Of a stretch of DNA of 5,670 nucleotides, positions 1 through 5,623 are shown piece after piece. Position numbers and translations under genes: made by a program. The notes below the pieces were generated by a model, which worked only from the letters and a program-made list of their open reading frames with translations, ran no database searches and was not told where the DNA came from. The stretch covers positions 1 to 5,670 of the forward strand of contig JAJFMS010000285.1 in NCBI GenBank assembly GCA_020696885.1, read 5' to 3'. This DNA comes from Armatimonadota bacterium. GTDB lineage: Bacteria; Armatimonadota; SYMT01. Every line of letters starts with the position of its first letter. Positions within the stretch are counted from its first letter, which is position 1.

Positions 1-119
1 CATCTAGACGAGCAGATAAACTAATTTTTTACATTTTTTTAGATTTTACGATCAACTTGGTCGTCTGCAGGCCAATCCCCTGACCGGCCGTACTGGTCCG
101 CCGGAGCCGTTCTGGCCCT
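1..119. other. Gene-free left edge with AT-rich tract
   Basis: No coding region is supported here. Bases 1-55 are strikingly AT-rich for this window, with two T runs (25-30 and 34-40), while bases 60-119 return to high GC. The T-rich part could be the tail of a terminator of a gene lying further left, or a promoter region for the methyltransferase. No hairpin precedes the T runs within the window. The best promoter pair I can draw, TTTACA at 28-33 with TACGAT at 47-52, has a spacer of only 13 bases, so I do not call a promoter. Confidence 0.5.
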
Positions 120-1460
120 ATGCTCTGGTATGATTACTCGCCGGGTATTGCTGGCCGCCGGAGGGTTCGATTGATCGCACAGTTGTCGCTAGATGAATTG
201 AATGGCACACTTTCACCTAGCTCCGGCCCGCGCCTGGACCTCGAGACGGACCTGGAACGGTTCTGCGAGTTCGGCACGCCCACGCTCCGCGTCGTCACCG
301 CCGTGGCCGGGGTGCGGGCAGGAGCCCCGCTGGCCGTTCCGACGTATGTGAATGAGTTCTGGACCTCCAAGCAGCGAGCCGCCAGCAGCCTGCACGAGGT
401 CTCCTACCGTGCCTGCTTCAAGCCGCAACTGCCGCGGTTCTTCATCGAGCGGCTTACGGCTCCCGGCGACGTGGTCTACGACCCGTTCATGGGGCGGGGA
501 ACTACCCCGTTCGAGGCGGCGCTCCTCGGCCGGATTCCTTACGGCTGCGACGTGAACCCGCTGAGCCGGATGCTGACCGGTCCGCGCCTGGAGCCGCCTA
601 CGCCGGCGGAGGTGGCAGCCCGCCTGAACGAGATCGACTTCAGCGGCGCCGCAGAGGCGCCGGAAGCCCTCCTCGTGTTCTACCATCCGGACACGCTGCG
701 CCAGATCGTGGCCCTTCGTGCGTATCTGCTGGAGCGCGCCGCGTCCGGCGGCCTCGACGCGGTAGATCGCTGGATCCGCCTGGTGGCCATCAACCGGCTC
801 ACCGGGCATTCTGCCGGCTTTTTCTCGGTCTACACGCTGCCCCCGAACCAGGCCGTTTCGCCCGATCGCCAGCGATTGATCAATGAGAAGCGCAACCAGG
901 TCCCGCCGGTAAGAGACGTGGCGAAGCTGATCGTTACCAAGACCCGCTCGCTGCTCAAGGACTGCGATGAGCCGACGCGGGCGCGTCTTCGCGCCGCAGC
1001 GCCGGAGAGCCGGTTCGTGACGCGAGCCTCGGACCACACGCCGGAACTGGAAACGGGGAGCGTCTCGCTGGTCGTAACGTCACCGCCGTTCCTGGATGTG
1101 GTGGACTACGCCGGAGACAACTGGCTGCGCTGCTGGTTCGCCGGCATCGACCCGAAGCAGGTCCCGATCACCATGTGCCGGAAACTCGAAGATTGGCAAG
1201 AAGCCATGACCCGCGTCTTCGTGGAGCTGGCGCGGGTGCTAAAGCCGGGCGGCCACGTCGCCTTCGAAGTGGGCGAAGTGCGCGGGGGCAAGATCCGCCT
1301 CGAAGAGGCGGTCGTCCCGTGCGGCGTCACGGCGGGGCTGGAGCCGCGCCTGATCCTCATCAACCAGCAGGAGTTTACCAAGACCGCCAACTGCTGGGGG
1401 GTGGATAACGGCAGCAAGGGCACGAACACCAATCGGATCGTGCTCTTCCGGAAGCGCTAA
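120..1460 (+). CDS. Solitary site-specific DNA methyltransferase (N4-cytosine/N6-adenine type)
   Basis: Predicted S-adenosylmethionine-dependent enzyme that methylates an exocyclic amino group in DNA. The AdoMet-binding motif I is YDPFMGRGTT at residues 120-129, preceded by a motif X-like stretch (FKPQLPRFFIERL, 100-112). The acidic motif II residue is in CDVNP at 143-147. The catalytic motif IV is TSPPF at 320-324, and LKPGGHVAFEVGEV (374-387) fits the following strands. A segment of about 190 residues separates motifs I and IV and contains a distinctive GHSAGFFSVYTLPPNQAVSP run (229-248), probably part of target recognition. Motif order I-then-IV is the reverse of most enzymes with a DPF-G-GTT motif. 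No restriction endonuclease gene lies within the window, so it looks solitary, though a partner could sit left of position 1. The ATG at 120 has only a distant GGAG. A TTG at 171 has a much better ribosome binding site and would give 429 residues, with all motifs kept. The target sequence and the methylated base cannot be read from the sequence. Confidence 0.9.
   Translation: MLWYDYSPGIAGRRRVRLIAQLSLDELNGTLSPSSGPRLDLETDLERFCEFGTPTLRVVTAVAGVRAGAPLAVPTYVNEFWTSKQRAASSLHEVSYRACFKPQLPRFFIERLTAPGDVVYDPFMGRGTTPFEAALLGRIPYGCDVNPLSRMLTGPRLEPPTPAEVAARLNEIDFSGAAEAPEALLVFYHPDTLRQIVALRAYLLERAASGGLDAVDRWIRLVAINRLTGHSAGFFSVYTLPPNQAVSPDRQRLINEKRNQVPPVRDVAKLIVTKTRSLLKDCDEPTRARLRAAAPESRFVTRASDHTPELETGSVSLVVTSPPFLDVVDYAGDNWLRCWFAGIDPKQVPITMCRKLEDWQEAMTRVFVELARVLKPGGHVAFEVGEVRGGKIRLEEAVVPCGVTAGLEPRLILINQQEFTKTANCWGVDNGSKGTNTNRIVLFRKR
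160..165 (+). promoter_or_regulatory. Strong Shine-Dalgarno supporting a TTG start at 171
   Basis: GGAGGG at 160-165 lies 5 bases before an in-frame TTG (171-173) in the methyltransferase gene. The upstream ATG at 120 has only GGAG at 103-106, 13 bases away. The conserved methyltransferase region begins near residue 76 of the longer form, so homology does not settle the choice, and the 17 extra residues may be untranslated. Confidence 0.5.
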
Positions 1461-1467
1461 TGAAGCC

Positions 1468-1538
1468 GGAGTAATGGAGTGCTGGAGTAGTGGAGTCTTG
1501 GTGCCCTCTACTCCAGCACTCCACTACTCCAACACTCC
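1468..1538. repeat. Inverted array of 8-bp tandem repeats forming a long hairpin
   Basis: The left arm has four GGAGT units with exact 8-base spacing (starts 1468, 1476, 1484, 1492; pattern GGAGTNNT). The right arm has four ACTCC units with the same spacing (starts 1510, 1518, 1526, 1534). Bases 1476-1496 pair with 1518-1538 at 20 of 21 positions, leaving a 21-base loop. The one mismatch (C1482-A1532) becomes a G-U wobble in a minus-strand transcript. The element begins 8 bp after the methyltransferase stop and ends 42 bp short of the rtcA stop, between convergent genes. It may therefore end or protect transcripts from both sides. No T run follows on either strand, so it is not a classical intrinsic terminator. 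Confidence 0.85.
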
Positions 1539-1579
1539 TGCGACTTTAGAACACCCGGCTTGTGCCAGCACGCCGCCCG

Positions 1580-2623
1580 CTACCCCACCCCCCGGAGGCG
1601 CACCGTCCCGGAGCCGTCCTCGCGCTCTTCCAGCTCGAACTCCACCGGCAGGAACTGGCGGGTGACCCAGAGCACGGTCCGCAGGTGATCCGTTACTACC
1701 GGGGTGGTCCAGCGACTCTCCCCCTTCGCCAGCGCCAGCGGCAGCACGAGTTGGTCGGCCAGGTGCTCGTCGCAGGCGGCTCCGGTCTTCCACCAGGCCA
1801 TGAACGCCTCGCAGGCTTCCTGGGCCACTTCTTCCATCGGCTTCCCCCGCTCGCCAAGCGACGAGAAGCCCGCGAAGCCGCCCTCGCACTCGGCGGCCAC
1901 CAGCACGGAAGCCCCGGCGCTAAGAGAGGGCAGCTCCCGCCGCTCCACTTCGATCTTCCGCCCCACCCCGCGCATGAACCGCTCCACCGCTGCCGCGCCG
2001 CGCTCCGAGACGTGCGCCGGCAGCGCGCCGGTAGTGATCGTGGCGGTCAGGCGGGTGAGCTTCCCGCGCTCGGTGAAGTCGAGCGGCTGGACCGGCGCCT
2101 CTGCCCCCACCGACACCTCGAGCTGCCCACTGCCTTTGGGGAAGAACCCGGCCCGCTCGTACTCCACCGCTGCTACCAGCCCGGCCCGCCGCAGCGCCGG
2201 GAGATACACGGCGCGCAGGTAGTCCGCGGTGGGCGCGTGGGGTACGTGCGTGCCCCCTGTGATCTGGACGTGCGAGTCCTGACCGATGTGGGCGAGCGGG
2301 ACCAGCACCGTTTGCGCCACCAGCGGCGTGGCGCCGGCGGTCCCGATGTCGAACACGTAAGGAGCCGGCTTCGGCGGCGCGGTAGGGCGGAGCACGAAGT
2401 GGGTGGACCCCACGGACGCGCCCTGCAACTCCGCCGCACAGAGCGCCGCGGCGGCATGCACGGCGGTGAGGTGCTGCCGCTGCAGCCCCGGCCGGCTGCG
2501 GCGCGCCCGGACGTTGGTGACCTCGACCGTGCGCCCGGTCATGGCCGCCAGGGACACGGAGGTGCGGATGATCTGCCCCCCGCCCTCGCCGAAGGATCCG
2601 TCTATCTGAACTGGCTGAGACAT
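1580..2623 (-). CDS. rtcA: RNA 3'-terminal phosphate cyclase
   Basis: Uses ATP to convert an RNA 3'-phosphate end to a 2',3'-cyclic phosphate, through an AMP-histidine enzyme intermediate; a cytoplasmic RNA repair or processing enzyme. The 347 residues match the family length (about 340). Visible hallmarks are IDGSFGEGGGQIIRTS at 7-22, RPGLQRQHLTAV at 44-55, GTAGATPLVAQT at 94-105, GGTHVPHAPTADY at 123-135, the family signature RAGFFPKGSGQL at 157-168, and HLADQLVLPLALA at 287-299. H313 in TDHLRTVLWV matches the place of the adenylated histidine (His309 in the E. coli enzyme, from memory). The signature has GSG where GGG is usual. The reading frame stays open upstream to 2908, but homology starts at the ATG at 2623, which also has a ribosome binding site. 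No rtcB or rtcR is present in the window; neighbours are a convergent methyltransferase and a divergent membrane protein. Confidence 0.95.
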   Translation of the reverse strand: MSQPVQIDGSFGEGGGQIIRTSVSLAAMTGRTVEVTNVRARRSRPGLQRQHLTAVHAAAALCAAELQGASVGSTHFVLRPTAPPKPAPYVFDIGTAGATPLVAQTVLVPLAHIGQDSHVQITGGTHVPHAPTADYLRAVYLPALRRAGLVAAVEYERAGFFPKGSGQLEVSVGAEAPVQPLDFTERGKLTRLTATITTGALPAHVSERGAAAVERFMRGVGRKIEVERRELPSLSAGASVLVAAECEGGFAGFSSLGERGKPMEEVAQEACEAFMAWWKTGAACDEHLADQLVLPLALAKGESRWTTPVVTDHLRTVLWVTRQFLPVEFELEEREDGSGTVRLRGVG

Positions 2624-2629
2624 CGTGAA

Positions 2630-2636
2630 CCTCACC
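2630..2636 (-). promoter_or_regulatory. Ribosome binding site fixing the rtcA start
   Basis: Read on the minus strand this is GGTGAGG followed by a 6-base spacer and ATG. It supports starting rtcA at 2623 rather than at any of the upstream codons in the same open frame. Those would add 95 residues with no cyclase resemblance and overlap the divergent gene. Confidence 0.7.
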
Positions 2637-2695
2637 GCTCCGGTCGCACCCGGGGAGCCGGCCGATCTGCCTGCGTTGGCTCTCGACGGGAAAGG

Positions 2696-2704
2696 AGTAT
2701 AGCA
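2696..2704 (-). promoter_or_regulatory. Probable extended -10 promoter for rtcA
   Basis: On the minus strand the sequence reads TGCTATACT: a TATACT -10 hexamer (2696-2701) with the TGn extension just upstream. A -35 element is poor; with an 18-base spacer it would be TTCTGT at 2720-2725. Extended -10 promoters often lack a strong -35. The position predicts a leader of roughly 65 bases before the rtcA ATG. Inferred from sequence only. Confidence 0.4.
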
Positions 2705-2845
2705 CCGGAGGCGGGCCGGACAGAAGCCGTCCCGTTTCCGCAATCCCGGTTGGACCGAAGTACCTACGACGCCCGCATCCGCGTGATCAGCCGGGCTATC
2801 ATGGTGGTGAGCTGGCTCGTCGGAAAGTGCAAGCGGGGGCCGCTC

Positions 2846-2852
2846 GGGAGGA
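2846..2852 (+). promoter_or_regulatory. Ribosome binding site supporting a GTG start
   Basis: GGGAGGA lies 6 bases before the GTG at 2859. It makes this non-ATG codon the best start for the membrane protein; no in-frame ATG lies ahead of the first helix. Confidence 0.7.
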
Positions 2853-2858
2853 TCACTC

Positions 2859-3425
2859 GTGCCACCTGCCCTGAACCAAATCTTCGATGCCGGACGGCAG
2901 CTCCCCAAAGTGCGTCTCGTGGTCCCGCTCCTCCTCGTAATGGGCGCCTTCCTCGTGTGGGTAGGTTGGGACGCGTTTCAGACTTACGGGATTCGGCCGG
3001 CGGATGGAGGGGTGCTGGCGCCATTCCACGTCCGTGTCATGCTCGGCGGTGGGCTGGCCCTCCTGGGCGTCGCTCTTGCCGGCGGGATCCTGGTTTACAC
3101 CCGGTGTTATGTCGCACGGATCGAGACGAGCTCCGGTTCGGGAAGCTACCGGGTCAGCGTGGCCGGTTTCCTCCGGAGCGTAGTGATGGAGATTCAACCC
3201 GAGGAGCTTGCGACGGCGGATTATCACGACGGACGCTACCGGGGCGTAGACGCTCCGTGGTACACGGTCCGGGTGCGCGGCCGCAGGCTGCCGCTGATCA
3301 TCGACGCGCAGGGCGAGATCGTGAACACCGCTGCGTTCCAGCGCCTGCTGGCGGGCCAGCCACCAACCGCCGGGAGAGCGGGGGGCGGTCCCACCCCCAA
3401 GGCACGGAAGCGAGGCAGACGCTAA
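2859..3425 (+). CDS. Two-helix membrane protein of unknown function
   Basis: I do not recognise a family. The 188 residues start with GTG, preceded by an excellent ribosome binding site. Two hydrophobic segments, about 19-36 and 58-80, flank a short loop (about 37-57). Basic residues before the first helix and after the second suggest both ends lie in the cytoplasm. The remaining part, about 84-166, looks like a small beta-rich soluble domain (YRVSVAGFLRSVVMEI, then PWYTVRVRGRRLPLIID). It ends in a proline-, glycine- and arginine-rich basic tail (PTPKARKRGRR). The layout recalls small membrane-anchored PH-like proteins of unknown role, but that is only an impression. The gene is divergent from rtcA and separated from the downstream prepilin by 253 bp, so it is probably monocistronic. 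Confidence 0.8.
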   Translation: MPPALNQIFDAGRQLPKVRLVVPLLLVMGAFLVWVGWDAFQTYGIRPADGGVLAPFHVRVMLGGGLALLGVALAGGILVYTRCYVARIETSSGSGSYRVSVAGFLRSVVMEIQPEELATADYHDGRYRGVDAPWYTVRVRGRRLPLIIDAQGEIVNTAAFQRLLAGQPPTAGRAGGGPTPKARKRGRR

Positions 3426-3678
3426 ACGACGTCAATCCGATTGCCGTAACCTGCCCGCGCCAACGTTGAGTAAGAGCTATCCTGGCCGCTATGGGTTAAG
3501 ATTGGCTGCTCTTGGAACTAGATCCCCGCTCGTAGTTCGTGTAACCAACGGCTTCCAGTCAGTTCAATATGAATACATATTGAACTGATTAAGGGTGAAT
3601 ACCAGCAGCTCACAGCGTCCCGTCGCTCGTCATTGCTGATGGGTCAAGCGGTCCGCCCTTCCCTGTGTTAGGAGTTCC
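3426..3678. other. Intergenic region upstream of the prepilin gene
   Basis: This 253-bp stretch lacks a supportable gene and is less GC-rich than its neighbours. It contains the perfect palindrome at 3559-3588 and ends in the prepilin ribosome binding site. No convincing -35/-10 pair was found: candidates such as TTGAGT at 3466 or TTGGAA at 3512 lack a well-spaced partner. The promoter for the prepilin probably lies here but could not be placed. Confidence 0.6.
3559..3588. repeat. Perfect 13-bp-arm palindrome upstream of prepilin
   Basis: Arms TCAGTTCAATATG (3559-3571) and CATATTGAACTGA (3576-3588) are exact reverse complements around the 4-base loop AATA. It is AT-rich in a GC-rich setting and lies 90 bp before the prepilin start. 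It could be an operator for a dimeric regulator or a stem-loop in the leader RNA. There is no T run after it, so it is not a typical terminator for the membrane protein gene 133 bp upstream. Confidence 0.8.
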
Positions 3679-4371
3679 ATGCCCTCATCTTTCCCTACTC
3701 CACGGCTCCGCCGGGGCTTCACACTGATCGAGCTGCTCGTGGTGATTGCCATCATCGCCATCCTGGCCGCCATCCTCTTCCCGGTCTTCGCCCAGGCGCG
3801 AGAGGCGGCTCGCGCCACGTCCTGTCGCTCCAACCTGAAGCAGTACGCCACGGCGACCCTGATGTACGTGCAGGACTATGACGAGCTCTACCCGCCCGGC
3901 GTCTACCTCAACGGCGCCTGCTACAACTACTACTACACCATCATCGATCCGTATGTGAAGAACAAGCAGGTCACCCAGTGCCCGTCCGAGCCGAAGGCCC
4001 TGGATACCACCTACGTGGGCGCCTGCGGACCGGGCACGCTATCGCCGCAGTACACCAGCTACTTCACGAACCCCGCCATCATCGTCCAGATGGGCTCCCC
4101 ACTGGCGATGGCGTCGCTCGGCTATCCGGCGGATTCGATCATGATGTTCGACGGGAATGTCTCGAATACGCAGGCGCAGATCGTCCAGGCTCGCCACAGT
4201 GGCGGCTTCAACTCTGCCTACGCGGATGGGCACGTGAAGACCGTGAAAGCCGAGAAGCTGAACGCGACCGTCCCACAGTTGGTCACCAATGCGCCCCTGC
4301 AGCGCTATCGCATCTCCAGCCAGGGCGGCATCCACGCGGGCCAGGAGTTCATCTACGGCTACCCGAACTAG
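3679..4371 (+). CDS. Type IV pilin-like prepilin with H-x9-DG tail (DUF1559-like)
   Basis: Predicted substrate of prepilin peptidase, exported and inserted through its N-terminal helix, then assembled into or displayed by a pseudopilus. The leader [13 protein letters not shown] ends at G13. Cleavage before F14 would leave FTLIELLVV with glutamate at mature position 5, as in the class III signal. The hydrophobic helix spans about 14-37 and is followed by [22 protein letters not shown] and the [10 protein letters not shown] segment (65-74). Near the C terminus [14 protein letters not shown] holds the H-x9-DG motif (H173, D183-G184). Four cysteines (49, 81, 101, 116) could form disulfides outside the membrane. 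The gene starts at an ATG 4 bases after AGGAG (3670-3674). At 230 residues it is on the short side for the family. Such proteins occur in many paralogues in Armatimonadota and Planctomycetota; the specific role is unknown. No assembly genes lie nearby. Confidence 0.93.
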   Translation: MPSSFPTPRLRRGFTLIELLVVIAIIAILAAILFPVFAQAREAARATSCRSNLKQYATATLMYVQDYDELYPPGVYLNGACYNYYYTIIDPYVKNKQVTQCPSEPKALDTTYVGACGPGTLSPQYTSYFTNPAIIVQMGSPLAMASLGYPADSIMMFDGNVSNTQAQIVQARHSGGFNSAYADGHVKTVKAEKLNATVPQLVTNAPLQRYRISSQGGIHAGQEFIYGYPN

Positions 4372-4411
4372 AGCGGGCGATCGGCTCTCGCATACCGTGT
4401 CCGCTTGAGGC

Positions 4412-4461
4412 GACACAAAGACGCCGGCACAGTCAAGTGACTGCGCCAGCGTCTTCGTGTC
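4412..4461. repeat. 24-bp-arm hairpin downstream of prepilin
   Basis: Arms 4412-4435 and 4438-4461 are complementary at 21 of 24 positions around a 2-base centre. They run from GACAC and AAGACGC inward to CAGTCA, and back out from TGACTG. The three mismatches (A4417-C4456, C4425-A4448, A4429-C4444) would all be G-U wobbles in a minus-strand transcript. It begins 40 bp after the prepilin stop and about 320 bp beyond the mqnD stop. A transcription terminator or RNA-stabilising 3' structure is the natural reading, but no T run follows on either strand. Confidence 0.8.
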
Positions 4462-4743
4462 TTCGGTCTCGCGGCGTATTCGGGGTAAAGTCCCCCAACC
4501 GCCAAGCGGTCATGTTGAGCCGGTATCAGCTATGGCGCGGCGTACGTGCCCCCTGCGAAACATCTCCTACCGGGCTCGGAACGCCACTCCCGCAGTGGAT
4601 GCGCCCTGGGGCAGGTGGGAGAAGCACGCACCGGTCCGAGATCCCTCCCGCTGGTGAGGATGACATGGTCCGGGGACGGGTTGTGTACGCGCCGCGGAGC
4701 ACGAGGTTAGCCATCAGAGCGTAGCTGGCGTCGCGCTGCAAGC
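4462..4743. other. Noncoding stretch with many complementary segments
   Basis: No convincing gene is visible; short open frames on both strands show no recognisable protein. Local hairpins include GGGG/CCCC around 4484-4497, ACCGC-CAA-GCGGT around 4498-4510, and CCACT (4584-4588) with AGTGG (4594-4598). Longer-range pairs are GAGCCGGTA (4517-4525) with TACCGGGCTC (4568-4577, one bulge) and CTCGGA (4575-4580) with TCCGAG (4635-4640). The latter two overlap, so they would be alternatives. It might be a structured RNA on either strand, or simply GC-rich chance pairing. I could not match it to a known riboswitch or RNA family. Confidence 0.35.
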
Positions 4744-4766
4744 AAGGCCGAAACCGGTCCGGCCTT
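4744..4766 (-). terminator. Possible mqnD terminator hairpin
   Basis: On the minus strand, AAGGCCG and CGGCCTT form a 7-bp stem around a 9-base loop, starting 12 bases after the mqnD TAA. Only GCTTGC follows instead of a U run, so if it terminates it is a weak or noncanonical intrinsic terminator. Confidence 0.4.
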
Positions 4767-4778
4767 ACCCGCGCCGCG

Positions 4779-5609
4779 TTAATCTTCGACGAACTCCACC
4801 TTAGGCTCGATCGAGAGGACGCCTGCCTCATAGCCGCGCTGGAGGAAGAGGCGGATCGCTTCCTTGCCGGCATCGCCCATGTCCAGGGTCCAGTCGTTCA
4901 CGTACATCCCTACGAACTCATCCGCCAGGGAGCGCTCCATGCCGCGGGCGAACTCCAGGGCGTAGTCCAGCGCCTGCTCTCGGTGCGTGAGGCCGTGCGC
5001 GATGCTCTTGTGCAAGATCCGGGAGAGCTGGCGCATGCGCTCCGGCCCGAGGTCCTTGCGGATCACGTTCACGCCCAGCGGCAGCGGCAGGCCGGTGTCG
5101 CCCTTCCACCACTTGCCCAGGTCCAGCAGCGTTTTGAGGCCCAGCTCCTGGTGGGTGAGCTGCCCTTCGTGGATCAGGAGGCCGGCGGCGTACTCGCCTT
5201 CGTGCACCTTCTCCATGATCTGGTTGAACGGCACCACGTCGTAGTCGAACTCACCCAGCCAGAGGCGCAGGGCCAGGTAGGCGCTGGTGAGCGTGCCGGG
5301 GATGGCGATCTTTACCTCTTTGAGCGCCTGCTTGGACAGCTCTTCCCGGGCCACGATCATCGGGCCGTAGTTGTCGCCCATGCTGGCGCCGTGCGGGAGG
5401 ATGGCGTAGCTGTCCGCCACGTACGGATAGCCGTGCACCGAGATCGCGGTGACGTGGAGCTTCGACTCCAGCGCCCACCGGTTCAGCGTCTCGATATCCC
5501 GGAGGGTGTGCTCAAACTCGTAGCCTTCCTCGTCCACCTGGTGCCGGGCGAGGGCATAGAACATGAATGCGTCGTCCGAGTCCGGACTGTGTCCCAGGGT
5601 GATCTTCAC
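4779..5609 (-). CDS. mqnD: 1,4-dihydroxy-6-naphthoate synthase (futalosine pathway)
   Basis: Converts cyclic dehypoxanthine futalosine to 1,4-dihydroxy-6-naphthoate in the alternative (futalosine) route to menaquinone; a cytoplasmic, periplasmic-binding-protein-fold enzyme. The 276 residues fit the family (about 270-290). Visible matches are the N-terminal GHSPDSDDAFMFYALA (6-21), ETLNRWAL (40-47), MGDNYGPMIVARE (77-89), IPGTLTSAYLALRL (103-116), GLLIHEGQLT (143-152), GLPLPLGVNVIRKDLG (173-188) and YVNDWTLDMGD (236-246). H147 in LLIHEG corresponds to the proposed catalytic base (His145 of the Thermus enzyme, from memory). The ETLNRWAL stretch favours MqnD over its relative MqnA. The start is a GTG with a strong AAAGGAG site 7 bases away. 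A probable upstream gene ends inside that site, suggesting an operon entering from the right, but no other mqn gene is visible. Confidence 0.95.
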   Translation of the reverse strand: MKITLGHSPDSDDAFMFYALARHQVDEEGYEFEHTLRDIETLNRWALESKLHVTAISVHGYPYVADSYAILPHGASMGDNYGPMIVAREELSKQALKEVKIAIPGTLTSAYLALRLWLGEFDYDVVPFNQIMEKVHEGEYAAGLLIHEGQLTHQELGLKTLLDLGKWWKGDTGLPLPLGVNVIRKDLGPERMRQLSRILHKSIAHGLTHREQALDYALEFARGMERSLADEFVGMYVNDWTLDMGDAGKEAIRLFLQRGYEAGVLSIEPKVEFVED

Positions 5610-5616
5610 CTGTTTT

Positions 5617-5623
5617 CTCCTTT
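5617..5623 (-). promoter_or_regulatory. Ribosome binding site for the mqnD GTG start
   Basis: On the minus strand AAAGGAG lies 7 bases before the GTG at 5609. It supports this non-ATG start, which agrees with the conserved N terminus MKITLGHSPDSDD. The A residues of the TAA closing the possible upstream gene form part of the site. Confidence 0.75.

Noticed and set aside
213..1037. A 274-codon minus-strand open frame opposite the methyltransferase
   Set aside because: It is antisense to a gene with clear catalytic motifs, and its composition is the low-complexity arginine/alanine/glycine mix typical of shadow frames.
1468..1538. CRISPR array
   Set aside because: The repeat units are only 5 to 8 bases with no spacers of CRISPR size, and no cas genes are present.
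1474..1665. A 63-codon open frame over the octamer repeats
   Set aside because: It simply translates the repeat array and then antisense rtcA sequence; there is no ribosome binding site or conserved protein.
2624..2908. N-terminal extension of rtcA to 442 residues
   Set aside because: The added 95 residues have no cyclase resemblance and would overlap the divergent gene. The ATG at 2623 has its own ribosome binding site and the correct family start.
1562..3469. A 635-codon open frame on the plus strand
   Set aside because: It runs antisense through rtcA and out of frame through the membrane protein gene, both of which have homology or clear signals. Its protein is arginine-, proline- and histidine-rich with no recognisable domain, as expected of a shadow frame in GC-rich DNA.
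3503..3516. Sigma-54-like promoter (TGGC...TTGG) upstream of the prepilin
   Set aside because: The spacing between the two elements is shorter than the -24/-12 consensus allows, and the -12 element lacks the required GC.
4457..4657. Small open frames in the pilin-mqnD gap, including a 115-codon minus-strand frame at 4526-4873
   Set aside because: No recognisable protein and no convincing ribosome binding site; the minus-strand one also overlaps the 3' end of mqnD in another frame.
4575..4660. Cobalamin or other known riboswitch
   Set aside because: Some fragments look vaguely similar, but the conserved core sequences do not line up. No plus-strand gene follows in the window, and on the minus strand the region lies downstream of mqnD.
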